DNA of 64,000 bases, taken from contig NZ_BIFQ01000001.1 of NCBI RefSeq assembly GCF_003967515.1, positions 6,014,001 through 6,078,000 of the forward strand. Direction: 5' to 3'. The DNA comes from Dictyobacter aurantiacus (lineage in GTDB: Bacteria; Chloroflexota; Ktedonobacteria; Ktedonobacterales; Ktedonobacteraceae). A program made the position numbers and the translations under genes. A model generated the notes under the pieces. It was not told the origin of the DNA and did no database searches. It saw only the letters and a list, made by a program, of their open reading frames with translations. This document shows, piece by piece, positions 52,998-62,845 of this stretch (position 1 is the first letter of the stretch; each line of letters starts with the position of its first letter).

Positions 52998-54097
52998 TGA
53001 TCATGACGATCCTGCTCATTCTTGTGGCCGTTGGTTTTGCCTGGAATCTGGGCGTGCATTATACCGGGGCCGTCATGGGGATGCCCTACGCCGCGCGCTC
53101 AATCTCCTTGTGGCCTGCACTGATCCTCATTGGGATATTGACGATTCTTGGTGCCACCTTTGCCAGCCATGGTGTCGAAGCGACGGTGGGACAACAGATC
53201 ATCGACAGCCACCTGGTGACGGTCCCTGACGCGCTGGTGATTGTGTTGGCTGCGGGAGCGCTCACGCTGCTCTATAACTACTGGAAAATCCCCACTTCCA
53301 CGATTCAGATTCTGGTCTTTTGCGTTGTAGGAGTTGGCCTGGCTGGCAACATTCCGATCGCCTGGCAGACCATTGGCAAGCTTGCCATCGTCTGGGTCTG
53401 CGCGCCGGTAGCCGCCTTTGGCCTGGGTTTTCTCTTCACCCGTTTGCTTGATCTCATCATCCCGACAGAGCTGGCCCGCGCCCAGACGCAGGCGCTAGCC
53501 CAGGAGGACGCGCAGGCGCTCCGCCATCACTCCTGGTTCGCGCGCGCCTTTCCCGGCGTCGCGCTCCCGCAAGAGGTATTTCCCTTGAAGAAGGCGCCCG
53601 TCTCCCAGGCGACCCTCTTCGCGCTGCGCTGGCTCCCGTTCTTGCTGGTCTGCGTTGGGATGGCGGCCTCGTTTGTGCTGGGAGCGAACGATGTCTCGAA
53701 CGCAACCGGGGTCTTCATCCTCACCCACCTGTTTTCCTTTCTGCTGGCGGGCTTCATTGGTGGCGTCGCGATGGCGGTTGGGACGCTGACATGGGGACGG
53801 CGCATTCTCAATACGGTCGCCTTTGACGTCGTCAAGATGGACCTGACGATGGCCAGCGCTGCCCAGGGTGTACAGGCGCTCGTGGTGCTGATTGCCGTGA
53901 CGCTGGGCCTGTTCACCTCCATGAATCAGGCCCTCATCGGAGCGATGGCTGGTACAGGTTTCGCCCGTGGGCGCGAAACTGTCCAGCGCAAGCAGATGCT
54001 CGCCATTCTGCGCGGCTGGCTCATCGGTCCGCTCTCCGGGCTGATGCTGGCCGTTGTCCTTGAATGGCTGGTGCGGTTCATGCTGCACCTGCGCTAA
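52997..54097 (+). CDS. PiT-type inorganic phosphate transporter
   Basis: A 366-residue polytopic protein of the PHO4/PiT family. The C-terminal copy of the family signature is intact (LGANDVSNATGVF), while the N-terminal copy is degenerate (AWNLGVHYTGAVMG). Two sets of TM helices are separated by a hydrophilic loop (about residues 160-205). It transports phosphate or a similar anion with a cation. A role in arsenate uptake near the arsenic operon is only circumstantial. Confidence 0.82.
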   Translation: MIMTILLILVAVGFAWNLGVHYTGAVMGMPYAARSISLWPALILIGILTILGATFASHGVEATVGQQIIDSHLVTVPDALVIVLAAGALTLLYNYWKIPTSTIQILVFCVVGVGLAGNIPIAWQTIGKLAIVWVCAPVAAFGLGFLFTRLLDLIIPTELARAQTQALAQEDAQALRHHSWFARAFPGVALPQEVFPLKKAPVSQATLFALRWLPFLLVCVGMAASFVLGANDVSNATGVFILTHLFSFLLAGFIGGVAMAVGTLTWGRRILNTVAFDVVKMDLTMASAAQGVQALVVLIAVTLGLFTSMNQALIGAMAGTGFARGRETVQRKQMLAILRGWLIGPLSGLMLAVVLEWLVRFMLHLR

Positions 54098-54228
54098 TCA
54101 CAGAACAAGGGCCATGTGATGGGGCGGCACAGCCTGCTGGAAGATGGCCCCTTCTGACTGCCTTTTGTCTACTGGCTTTTTCTTCTACGGGCGCATGGTC
54201 GTGGTTGGTCAAGGTATCCGGCGACAAG

Positions 54229-55701
54229 CTACTGGAAGATGGGCAGGTGAACGATGAAACAGGAGCCTTGTCCCACCTGGCTGCTTACTTCTATTGAGCC
54301 CTCATGTTTGCGGACAATCCATTCAACAATGGAAAGTCCCAAGCCTGTGCCACTGCCTTCGGTCCGTGTGCGAGAGGGATCCACACGGTAGAAGCGTTCA
54401 AAGATGTGCGGGAGATGTTCTGGCGCGATGCCGATCCCGGTATCCTGAACGATGAACTGCACTTCGGACGAATTGGTCAGCAGGCCTACCTGGACCGAAC
54501 CACCAGGATTGGTATAGCGGATCGCGTTGTCCAGCAGATTCAGTATCATTTGTATCAGTCTCGCTTCATCCCCGAGGAGCGTGACCGGTGGGAGTGTCTG
54601 AACGGAAAGACAAATGTCCCGTTTGTGAGCCAGTTCCTCCGCATTCGCGGCGACCGCTTCTATCAGCGTATCAAGGTGGACCGTTTCACGCTCAAATTGT
54701 GCCTGTCCCTCATCCCCACGAGCCAGGGCCAGCAAATCACTGATGAGCTGAGAGAGACGCTCTGTCTCTGCTGAGATGCTCTGGAGCACGATAGTATACT
54801 CCTGTGGTGTTCGCGACTTTCTCAGCGCTATATCTGCCTTATTGCGGATCACAGTGACGGGAGTGCGCAACTCATGGGAAGCATCGGCGACAAAGCGGCG
54901 CTGGCGAGAGAAAGACTCGTCGAGCGAATCGAGCATTTTGTTGAGCGTCAGGGCGAGATACTGCATTTCATCGCGCACCGAAGGGACGGGCACCCGTTGG
55001 TGCAAATCACCAGCCTGGATCTTGCTGGCCGTTTCCGCCAGCCGTTTCATCGGCGCAAACGACCGGCCTGCCAGCCAATAACTGCCCAGCGCGCAGGACA
55101 CCAACACGAGTGCGCCTACCGCCAGCAGCGCTGCCACCAGTTGATGTAGCAGAGCATGTAGGGTGGCAAGCGACTCGCCAACCTGGATCACGGCCAGAGG
55201 TTGGCCCGCACTCGTAAGTGTGCGGCTGTAAAGGCGCACCTCTTGATCCCTGGTGGACAACACCGTGCCCTGCCAGGGCGTGCCTTGCAACGGCTGCGTG
55301 ACGCTACTCTGTGGTGCGTGCAGGGTGTGAAAAGCGGATGTTTCGCCCAGCAACTTGCCGTGAGCATCCAGCAGGCGTACCAATGTACCCTGACTGACAT
55401 CCGAAGAGGTTGTATCTGTTCCGTGGGTTGATGTGTCCAAACCGGGCAGCGCGAGATTCAAATCACGGAGTGTGATGGTTCCCTGGTGGAGGACGAGTGA
55501 ACTCGCGATCTGCTGAGCGCGCAATCCGAGATCGGTATCCACGCTCGCTTCTAGAGAGCGTTCGAGGTATTGATAAAACACCATTCCGGTGAGGAGCAGA
55601 AGCACCGCGAACGCGCTGGTATACCAGGCGGCCAGTTGCAGGCGTAAACTGAACGGTACTGAGCGGCGCAACGTTGTGAGTAGTGACGCGAGGGACTTCA
55701 T
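54229..55701 (-). CDS. OmpR-type sensor histidine kinase
   Basis: A 490-residue kinase. TM1 (about 20-45) and TM2 (about 185-215) bracket an extracytoplasmic sensor domain. HAMP follows (AETASKIQAGDLHQRVP). The HisKA domain has VADASHELRTPVTVIRN with the phosphorylated His, and the HATPase has LLDNAIRYTNPGG and GTGLGLSIVEWIVRKHEG. The start ATG overlaps the regulator stop, and transcription is regulator first. Confidence 0.9.
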   Translation of the reverse strand: MKSLASLLTTLRRSVPFSLRLQLAAWYTSAFAVLLLLTGMVFYQYLERSLEASVDTDLGLRAQQIASSLVLHQGTITLRDLNLALPGLDTSTHGTDTTSSDVSQGTLVRLLDAHGKLLGETSAFHTLHAPQSSVTQPLQGTPWQGTVLSTRDQEVRLYSRTLTSAGQPLAVIQVGESLATLHALLHQLVAALLAVGALVLVSCALGSYWLAGRSFAPMKRLAETASKIQAGDLHQRVPVPSVRDEMQYLALTLNKMLDSLDESFSRQRRFVADASHELRTPVTVIRNKADIALRKSRTPQEYTIVLQSISAETERLSQLISDLLALARGDEGQAQFERETVHLDTLIEAVAANAEELAHKRDICLSVQTLPPVTLLGDEARLIQMILNLLDNAIRYTNPGGSVQVGLLTNSSEVQFIVQDTGIGIAPEHLPHIFERFYRVDPSRTRTEGSGTGLGLSIVEWIVRKHEGSIEVSSQVGQGSCFIVHLPIFQ

Positions 55702-56375
55702 GGTAGCGGCTCCTTCAAGCGATAGCCTGATCCCCGCACCGTCTGAATCAGGTCAGGTTCTCCTGCCGCGCAGAGAGCCTTACGCAAATGGCGAATATAC
55801 ACGTCGATGACGTTGGAGAGATGGTCCGCATCGTAGTCCCAGATATGTTCCGCGATGGTAGTGCGACTCAAAATCTCGCGCGGACGGCTCATCAGCAGAT
55901 GCAGCAGGGCGTATTCCTTGCTGGAGAGCGAGAAAGACCGTTCGCCGCGCCTGCCTTCGTGGGTACGGGTGTCCAGGGTGAGATCGAGAAACCGTAAGAG
56001 GGGGGAACGCTCGGATGTCTCGCGGCGCAGCAGCGCGCGCACGCGTGCCTCAAGCTCCCGAAAAGCAAACGGTTTGACCAGGTAATCATCCGCGCCCAGA
56101 TCGAGCCCTTGCACGCGATGGTTCACTTCCCCAAGGGCGGTCAGAAAGAGAATAGGCATACGCCTACGCAGCGCGCGCAGGCGTCGGCAGACCTCCCATC
56201 CATCGAGATCTGGGAGTAAGATATCCAAAATAATGAGGTCATACGGTACCAGACTACCCATTGCCAGCCCATCCTCGCCATTGGTGGCCAGATCCACGGC
56301 ATAATGACACTCCTCCAGGCCTGTTTTCAGATCCGGCCCCAATTCGGGATGGTCTTCGACAACTAATAAGCGCAT
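55698..56375 (-). CDS. OmpR/PhoB-type response regulator
   Basis: A 225-residue regulator. MRLLVVEDHPELG opens the receiver, the phospho-Asp is in LIILDILLPDLDG, and the C-terminal winged helix has SSKEYALLHLLMSRPREILSR and NVIDVYIRHLRKAL...IQTVRGSGYRL. Start at 56375 follows GGAGGGAGG. It is translationally coupled to the kinase at 54229-55701. Confidence 0.92.
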   Translation of the reverse strand: MRLLVVEDHPELGPDLKTGLEECHYAVDLATNGEDGLAMGSLVPYDLIILDILLPDLDGWEVCRRLRALRRRMPILFLTALGEVNHRVQGLDLGADDYLVKPFAFRELEARVRALLRRETSERSPLLRFLDLTLDTRTHEGRRGERSFSLSSKEYALLHLLMSRPREILSRTTIAEHIWDYDADHLSNVIDVYIRHLRKALCAAGEPDLIQTVRGSGYRLKEPLP

Positions 56376-56623
56376 TCCTCCCTCCTTTGTTTCTGTCATG
56401 GAAGCTTTCAAGTTTAGCTTTTCTTTCCTTGGTACTGTACCACGTCCAGATGAAGAGGAGGTGAAACGGAATGGTTCTCTCTCCGAGGCGTCCTCCCATT
56501 TGGTCAAACAACCAGGTACTTCATTTTCACTTCATGTTCGCCTGGTATAGTGCCGGTAGTAGATGAGCCAGATGCAGATAAGTCGCTGCGGGGGCAATGG
56601 TATGTTTAAAGGAGAACCCGGTT

Positions 56624-57316
56624 ATGTCCTGGATATTATATGAAAATTACCGTCTATTTATTGATATAAATCAATACGCTGGTCGTATCCCTTTTCTTGA
56701 CCAACTCATGATTTTTGGAGCAAACGACCTGATCTTTCTTTGTCCGCTGGTCCTGCTGCTGTTGTGGGGGCGTCCTGCTTTTCTGCGCAGGCGTGCCTTG
56801 CGTCCTGGGGAAGAGGAGATCATTCGGGCCTGTCGCGCGACTTTTCTCTGGAGCATCGGAGCAGTCGTCCTGGCTATCGTGTTCAATATGGGCCTTTCGC
56901 ATATGATCTTTGAGCCACGCCCGTTTGTGACCCATGTGGTCCACCTGCTTATTGCACATCCCGCCGATGACTCGTTTCCCAGTGACCACACCGCTGTCTC
57001 GTTCGCGCTGGCTGGCACGCTCGTGTTTTCGTTGCCCTCCTGGCTTATGCATGCCTGGAAACAGCGCGTCACGCTCACAGAAGCGCAGGGATGGCGCACA
57101 CTCCTTTTGCCGCTAGTTTTGATGGGCGTGGCTGTCCTGATGGCATGCAGTATTGGCATCGCACGCGTGTTTGTCGGGGTTCACTACCCGCTGGATATCG
57201 TGGGAGGTGCTGCCTCTGGGCTGGCGGCAGCAGGCATCATGACGGCTCTACGCCGCCCACTGCGTGCTCCGACCGAAGTATGTTTGCGTGCCGCGTCCGC
57301 GCTGCACCTGGCATAG
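56624..57316 (+). CDS. PAP2-family phosphatase (undecaprenyl-pyrophosphatase-like)
   Basis: A 230-residue membrane phosphatase with about five TM helices. The three PAP2 motifs are visible: MIFEPRPF (motif 1), PSDHTAVSFALAG (motif 2) and ARVFVGVHYPLDIVGG (motif 3) with the two catalytic His. BcrC-like family members recycle undecaprenyl pyrophosphate and can confer bacitracin resistance. AAGGAGAA precedes the ATG. Confidence 0.87.
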   Translation: MSWILYENYRLFIDINQYAGRIPFLDQLMIFGANDLIFLCPLVLLLLWGRPAFLRRRALRPGEEEIIRACRATFLWSIGAVVLAIVFNMGLSHMIFEPRPFVTHVVHLLIAHPADDSFPSDHTAVSFALAGTLVFSLPSWLMHAWKQRVTLTEAQGWRTLLLPLVLMGVAVLMACSIGIARVFVGVHYPLDIVGGAASGLAAAGIMTALRRPLRAPTEVCLRAASALHLA

Positions 57317-57527
57317 TGATCGTGGCCTTTCAGATAATACTTGCTGCCTGGGCCCCAATGTTTGCGTTGTAGGTGAAGATTGTGCGTTGATTGTGATTTT
57401 CGATGCCAGTTCTGAGAACTGCGTGTGAGATGTGGATGCCATCCTCGTACCAGGAGATAAATAAATTCATTCATTAGTCCTGCCAGTAGAACGTATTCTA
57501 CCAGCGGCAAATGAAAGTGAGGATGCT

Positions 57528-57830
57528 ATGATGATGTGGGGATATGGATATGAGCCTGGCTGGGCCGGGTGGCTGATGATGGGTGTGAGTAATATCCTGT
57601 GGATTGCGCTACTTGGCCTCCTTGTCTGGGCGGTAATTCGCTGGTTGGAGCGAAGATCGAGCGCCTCCGGACCAGGTGGACCGCGTACCCTGGTTCATGG
57701 TCCGTCCGCTCTAGAGATTTTGGGCCAGCGCTACGCACGAGGAGAAATTGATACCGCGACATTTGAACAGATGCGTGAGCGACTTCAAACGGTGGATACA
57801 CAGCGCATGCTCCATGAAAGTCGGCCATAG
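57528..57830 (+). CDS. Small membrane protein with SHOCT domain
   Basis: A 100-residue protein with one TM helix (about residues 14-38) and a C-terminal SHOCT motif (ALEILGQRYARGEIDTATFEQMRERL). SHOCT proteins often accompany membrane or metal-related genes, and it faces the copper ATPase. No specific function is known. Confidence 0.8.
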   Translation: MMMWGYGYEPGWAGWLMMGVSNILWIALLGLLVWAVIRWLERRSSASGPGGPRTLVHGPSALEILGQRYARGEIDTATFEQMRERLQTVDTQRMLHESRP

Positions 57831-57884
57831 CGTGCAGGAGATCTTCAATTGTAGCGGCTGTATCTCGATTTGAATAGGGTGGAT

Positions 57885-57941
57885 GAGGAAACAGCGTAGC
57901 CCCCTCTTTTGAAGCAAAAGAGGGGGCTACGCTGTTTCCTC
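57885..57941. terminator. Perfect 27-bp hairpin
   Basis: 57885-57911 pairs without mismatch with 57915-57941, with a 3-nt loop. Between the convergent SHOCT and copper ATPase genes. Confidence 0.8.
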
Positions 57942-57947
57942 GCTTTC

Positions 57948-60035
57948 TCAGGCCAGGTGCAGCCTGCGCAGGGTTTGCGCATTGAGCGCCACAATGATGG
58001 TGGAAAGCGACATGAGCAGCGCGCCAAAGGCGGCGGGAAGCACGAATCCAATGGGAGCGAGCACGCCGGCCGCCAGGGGCAGGGCGATCGCGTTATACCC
58101 GACCGCCCAGCTGAGATTCTGGAGCATCTTTCGATAGCTGGCCTTGCTCAGCGTGATGATGCGTGCGATATCGCGTGGATCATTCTTGACCAGGACGATG
58201 CCCGCGGATGCTCGCGCCACATCTGTGCCTGCTCCAATGGCAATACCAACGTTTGCCTGCGCGAGTGCAGGTGCATCATTAATGCCATCCCCAACCATCG
58301 CGACCTTTGTGTCTCCTTGTTGTAGCTCGCGTATTTTCTCGATCTTGTGCTCTGGTAAGACCTGTGAAAACACCTCTGTGATGTCCAGTTCTCTGGCAAC
58401 CCAGCTGGCGACCTCATGCGAATCTCCGGTCAGCATAGCAACGCGTAATCCCTGTTGCTTCAACGTGGCAACGGCCTCGCGGCTCTCCTCACGGATGACG
58501 TCGGCCAGAGAGAAGGCCGCGAGCAGGCGCTGATCCTCCACCAGATAGACGACTGTTTGACCGCGAGCGCCCCATTCCCGGACCTGTTCAGCGAACGCTG
58601 TGGGCAGCGGAATTACATCCTGTTCAAGCAAGCGTGGACCGCCCACCTTAAGGATGCGTCCATTGACCTGCGCCTGCACGCCTTTGCCGGAGAGCGCCTG
58701 GAAATTGGACACTGGTGGCAGCGCCAGGTGTTTTTCGTGCGCGGCCGCGACCAGGGCGCGAGCGATAATGTGTTCGCTGTCCCCTTCAAGGGCGCCGACC
58801 AGCGCCAGAGCATCATCTGCGCTGATGCCTTCCACTGTCTGCATGGCCACCAGTCCTTGTTTGCCTTGTGTGAGCGTGCCTGTTTTGTCGAACACAACCA
58901 CCTTGAGCAGACGTGCCTGCTCAAGGGCCAGGCGATCGCGGACCAGGATCCCATGACGGGCCGACAGGGCTGTAGAGATAGCGATCACGAGTGGGATGGC
59001 GAGTCCCAGGGCATGGGGGCAGGCGACAACCAGAGTAGTAACCACGCGTTCCAGGGTCGCGTCATTGAATCCCTGTACCAGTGTCCAGGCGATCAAGGTC
59101 AGCAGAGCCACGCCAGCCGCAATGAAGGTAAGCCAGTACGCAGCCCGATCCGCCAGCGCCTGAGCCTGGCTCCGGCTGTGCTGTGCCTCCTCAACCAGGC
59201 GCATAATGCCCGCCAGCATCGTGTTATCACCGGTCTGCGTAATCTGGAGCCTGAGAGATCCGCTACCGTTGACGGTACCCGCAATCACGTTGTCGTCCGT
59301 GTGTTTCTGGACCGGGCGAGACTCACCAGTAATCATGCTTTCATTGACCTGGCTCTCACCTTCTATCACCCGCGCGTCGGCCGGAATCTGTCCGCCGGGG
59401 CGCACCAGGACCAGGTCGTGTTCCTGGAGTTGATTGACAGGGACCTGCTCAATCGTTCCATTGACGATGCGCTCGGCCATATCCGGGAGCAGCCTGGCCA
59501 GCTCGCGTAGCGCGCTCTGGGCACTGCCAATTGCCCGCATCTCCATCCAATGTCCAAGCAGCATAATGGTAACCAGCGTGGCCATCTCCCAGTAAAAGTC
59601 CATGCCTTGTACAAGATGGAAGGTCACAGCCAGGCTATAGAAGTACGCCGTCGAGATGGCCAGCGAGACCAGCGTCATCATCCCGGGTTTTCCCGCGCGC
59701 ACTTCTGAGAAGGCACCGCTCAGGAAGACCCAACCGCCGTACCAGAAGATGATACTTCCGAGGAAAGGAGCGATCCAGCCTGAGCCCGGGAATGCCGGCA
59801 TCTGTAAGCCCAATGCCATATGCAGCATTGGAGCGGTCAGGACCACTGGAATGCTCAACACGAGTGAGATCCAGAACGGGCGTTTGAACATATCCGCATG
59901 ATGGCCGGCATGCCCTTCGTGCCCTGCCTGGTGGTGCTGGGATCCATGATCAGCCTGGGCTTGGGAAGTAGGATGGTGGTCGTTGGTATCAGAAGGCAAC
60001 GGCTGATGTTGTTGGTGTTCGTGGATGTGATTCAT
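57948..60035 (-). CDS. copB: CopB-type copper-translocating P-type ATPase
   Basis: A 695-residue P1B ATPase. The N-terminus is His-rich instead of having HMA domains (HIHEHQQHQPL, then HHQAGHEGHAGHH). The metal-site motif in the membrane is CPH (VVACPHALGLAI), the phosphorylation site DKTGTLTQG and the hinge GDGINDAPA are intact. The CPH plus His-rich N-terminus combination marks the CopB/P1B-3 group, which exports Cu. Start at 60035 follows GGAG. Two palindromic sites upstream suggest copper-responsive control. Confidence 0.88.
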   Translation of the reverse strand: MNHIHEHQQHQPLPSDTNDHHPTSQAQADHGSQHHQAGHEGHAGHHADMFKRPFWISLVLSIPVVLTAPMLHMALGLQMPAFPGSGWIAPFLGSIIFWYGGWVFLSGAFSEVRAGKPGMMTLVSLAISTAYFYSLAVTFHLVQGMDFYWEMATLVTIMLLGHWMEMRAIGSAQSALRELARLLPDMAERIVNGTIEQVPVNQLQEHDLVLVRPGGQIPADARVIEGESQVNESMITGESRPVQKHTDDNVIAGTVNGSGSLRLQITQTGDNTMLAGIMRLVEEAQHSRSQAQALADRAAYWLTFIAAGVALLTLIAWTLVQGFNDATLERVVTTLVVACPHALGLAIPLVIAISTALSARHGILVRDRLALEQARLLKVVVFDKTGTLTQGKQGLVAMQTVEGISADDALALVGALEGDSEHIIARALVAAAHEKHLALPPVSNFQALSGKGVQAQVNGRILKVGGPRLLEQDVIPLPTAFAEQVREWGARGQTVVYLVEDQRLLAAFSLADVIREESREAVATLKQQGLRVAMLTGDSHEVASWVARELDITEVFSQVLPEHKIEKIRELQQGDTKVAMVGDGINDAPALAQANVGIAIGAGTDVARASAGIVLVKNDPRDIARIITLSKASYRKMLQNLSWAVGYNAIALPLAAGVLAPIGFVLPAAFGALLMSLSTIIVALNAQTLRRLHLA

Positions 60036-60083
60036 GATGTGTCTCCGTTCCAGCATGCCGTTTGTGGCATCCAGTATTCAACC

Positions 60084-60116
60084 ATTATACCCACACCCAC
60101 CGGGTATGGGTATAAT
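60084..60116. promoter_or_regulatory. Palindromic metal-regulator-like site 1
   Basis: ATTATACCCA and TGGGTATAAT flank a C-rich centre, 48 nt upstream of the copper ATPase start. The T-A-C-C-C/G-G-G-T-A pattern resembles CsoR-type operators (from memory). Confidence 0.5.
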
Positions 60117-60221
60117 GGGGGTAAAAAAAGAGGCCCTTTTCTCCTTGAATGACTGATGCGATAGCTAACCAGTGCATGTCAGGAACTAACGGATACTCTT
60201 AATGTGCCATGCTGTTTTTCT

Positions 60222-60243
60222 ATACCCCCCACCCAGGGGGTAT
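60222..60243. promoter_or_regulatory. Palindromic metal-regulator-like site 2
   Basis: ATACCCCC and GGGGGTAT with a 6-nt centre, a close match to a CsoR-type operator layout. No csoR-like gene was seen within the window. Confidence 0.5.
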
Positions 60244-60530
60244 GGGAAGAGTATACCATATCACCACCATCTTTGCAAGGAGTTTCGCAAAAAAGATGGT
60301 GAAAACTATTCAATGCCACCCTGCCATAGCATTGCGGCCTGTTCTATGGTGGAGTTGGGGGGTCAGCACATTTTGCTCTGTATTCTGTTCAGGAATGAGA
60401 AAAGGCATACGTGTCGATATCTTTCGCACGTATGCCTGAGGGAGAACGAGGTATGGGAGTGAGTGTGCCAGGGACTCCCCGTAGGCCCCAGGCCAGAACA
60501 AGCCTGGCACCTACGAGGGTATTTTGTGTT
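60244..60530. other. Intergenic region between copper ATPase and peroxidase
   Basis: No supported gene. It contains an 11-bp hairpin (60403-60413 with 60427-60437). Confidence 0.5.
60403..60437. terminator. Hairpin downstream of DyP peroxidase
   Basis: AGGCATACGTG pairs exactly with CACGTATGCCT across 13 nt. Confidence 0.55.
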
Positions 60531-61445
60531 TTATTCATCTTCGGGAGAGGCGAACTGGCGCAGCGCCTCGATCGAGGGGACGAAATAATAGGCACCGCTG
60601 ACGGCTGTCGTGTACAGCGTCAGGGCATCGCGGATGCCATCCTCGGCTCCCGCCATGCGCGCGAGCATGCGGGCCAGACGCTGCTGGTCACTGCTGAAGC
60701 CGATGAACATCGTCCCATGCTCGGTGGCCGTGCCGAACGGTGTATTACGGCGGAAGATATGCTGCTCGACTCCATCTTCTTCGATCACGGTGCGTGAGAC
60801 ATGAGACTGCGGACCGCGTATCTCCTCATCAAGCTCCTGGCTGGTATCCTTTGTGCGCCCGATGACTTTTTCCTGCTGTTCGACGGCAAGCGAATTGAAG
60901 GCGGTGGCATCATGCATCCACTTCTGCACCAGTACCACGCTCCCTCCCGCGCCGGGAGAGCCATCGGGGATCAAGACCACCTCGGGCGCCTCCGAGAGCG
61001 TAGGATTCTCGGTGCCATCGATAAAGCCGGTTAGATCCCGATTATCGCGGTAGGTCCATCCTGCCACCTCCAGCGCGAGGGTAGCCACCGATGCCAGTGC
61101 CTGCATAGCCTCTTGCGTGACATCAAAGACCTTATCGTAGGCATGACCGGCCACCCAGAGCCACAGATCATGCTGGGTGGCCGGCATCGTATACCCATCA
61201 ACGCCACGCACCTCCTGCTCGAAATCGGTGACGTCTGCCGGTATGCCCCTGGACGCCACGCGTTTCCAGAGGGAAGGTCGAAAGCCGGCCACCAGATTAA
61301 CGCCTCCGGTTGTTATGCTTGGTTGACGCAGATTAGCGATTGCCTGCACCAGCGCAACTGGATCGGCGGACTCAAGTAGATCGAACTCCAGGTAAGAGTG
61401 CGACCCCGTCCCTAATGCGAAGATGCCGCTTTGTGCGACGTGCAT
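60531..61445 (-). CDS. Dye-decolorizing-type (DyP) haem peroxidase
   Basis: A 304-residue DyP. The motif GFIDGTENP holds the catalytic Asp, and the Arg/His distal-proximal region (SHVSRTVIEED and the FRRNTPFG region) is present. There is no Tat signal, which suggests a cytoplasmic or encapsulated enzyme of the shorter bacterial type. It uses H2O2 to oxidise bulky substrates. Confidence 0.88.
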   Translation of the reverse strand: MHVAQSGIFALGTGSHSYLEFDLLESADPVALVQAIANLRQPSITTGGVNLVAGFRPSLWKRVASRGIPADVTDFEQEVRGVDGYTMPATQHDLWLWVAGHAYDKVFDVTQEAMQALASVATLALEVAGWTYRDNRDLTGFIDGTENPTLSEAPEVVLIPDGSPGAGGSVVLVQKWMHDATAFNSLAVEQQEKVIGRTKDTSQELDEEIRGPQSHVSRTVIEEDGVEQHIFRRNTPFGTATEHGTMFIGFSSDQQRLARMLARMAGAEDGIRDALTLYTTAVSGAYYFVPSIEALRQFASPEDE

Positions 61446-61884
61446 CCTACTACCTCCTGTGAATCAAATGTGGGCCAGACGCCCGGGTTAAGATCCAGCC
61501 TCGACGCTGATTTGAAGGACACGTACTTCCTGCGTACGCCTCCTGGTTTATCTTGTTATAGATACCATCTTTCTCATTGTATCATGTGCCTTCGTGGTTA
61601 TTGGTCTGGCGTGACCTTTTCAGGCATGGGAATATCCTTCGTGGAGGTAAATGAGGCACGCGGGCTTGATGCAAGAAAATGGAGGGGACCGAGTTTAGGG
61701 AGGAGATAGTGATCGATGCTATAGGAGCGGCTACCTATGGCGAAGAATAAGCTGGTGAAGACAAAGGCATAGGCAAAAGATGAAAATACGTAAAGCAGAT
61801 AGAGATAGAACAAGAGTTACAGGATATAGGTTAAAATGTTAGCAGGTTTGAGTTTGGCGAATGAAAGTGAGGGATGTTTTTTTC
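61446..61884. other. Intergenic region
   Basis: No supported gene; the short ORFs here lack ribosome binding sites and recognisable domains. Confidence 0.5.
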
Positions 61885-62700
61885 ATGTCAGACACGATAG
61901 ATCAGCGATATCTTCTGAATAAGCAATATCATTCGGCGGTAAATCTTGATGCGCGCATACGGTTGCATGAGCGTTTCAGCACCAATCGTACGGACTGGCA
62001 ACGCTGGGTGTTTGAGCAGTTTGATATTCCCGATGGTAGTCGCGTGCTGGAGCTGGGTACGGGCTCCGGACAGCTATGGGTGCACAACCTGGATCGCATC
62101 CCTGAGAGCTGGCAGATCACGCTCTCTGATTTCTCCGAGGGTATGTTGCAGGATGCGAGGAAAAATCTGGGGGAGAAGGCTGAGAGATTTCAATTCCAGG
62201 TCATAGACATCCAGGCGATTCCTTTTCCCAATGATACCTTCGATGATGTGATTGCCAACCACATGCTCTATCATGTGCCGGATCGCCAGCGCGCCTTCGC
62301 TGAAATCCAGCGTGTGTTGCGACCACGGGGATGTTTCTATGCAGCCACCAACGGGGAAGCGCATCTGCGCGAGATCGAGCACTTCTCCACGCGGGCCGGG
62401 ATAGCCGCGGGTGGTATCATGGGCGCGCAGGCGCGCTCCGTCTTCAACCTGCAGAATGGGCGTGAGCAGATGGCGCCCTGGTTCAGTCAGATTGAAACGC
62501 GTTTATTTGAGGGGAATCTCGCCGTCAGCGAGGTAGAGCCCCTGGTTGCCTTTATTCTCTCGGGTCGGGCTCCAGAGAGCGTCAGCGAGGAGCAGTTGCG
62601 GTCCCTGCGCGCTCTTTTGACGGAAGAGCTCAATGCGCGCGGGATTATTCATATAGCCAAAGAAACGGGCCTCTTTATCGCTTCGGATGTGCAGCACTGA
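61885..62700 (+). CDS. SAM-dependent methyltransferase (class I)
   Basis: A 271-residue methyltransferase. Motif I is RVLELGTGSGQLW, the DFSEGML acidic motif follows, and the IDIQAIPFPNDTFDDVIANHMLYHV segment is the UbiE/Methyltransf_11 signature. ATG 61885 is preferred to 61861 because GTGAGGGATG lies just before it. The substrate is unknown. Outside the cluster by regulatory pattern. Confidence 0.82.
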   Translation: MSDTIDQRYLLNKQYHSAVNLDARIRLHERFSTNRTDWQRWVFEQFDIPDGSRVLELGTGSGQLWVHNLDRIPESWQITLSDFSEGMLQDARKNLGEKAERFQFQVIDIQAIPFPNDTFDDVIANHMLYHVPDRQRAFAEIQRVLRPRGCFYAATNGEAHLREIEHFSTRAGIAAGGIMGAQARSVFNLQNGREQMAPWFSQIETRLFEGNLAVSEVEPLVAFILSGRAPESVSEEQLRSLRALLTEELNARGIIHIAKETGLFIASDVQH

Positions 62701-62845
62701 GCCTGGTTAGTGACACAAAACGAATCTATGCTAAGAACATATTTCCTGACATAGGTATGCTCTCAGCATAGATTTCTGCTTTTGCTAGTTATGCGGGCCT
62801 GCTATACTTTTGGGGCTGATTGGCTAATAATGAAAGGATAAACGT

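Noticed and set aside
58455-59510. 351-residue ORF antisense to the copper ATPase
   Set aside because: It runs opposite a well-conserved ATPase with intact motifs. Its length reflects the base composition of that gene.
61431-61709. 92-residue plus-strand ORF after the DyP gene
   Set aside because: It partly overlaps the DyP start region and has no recognisable sequence.
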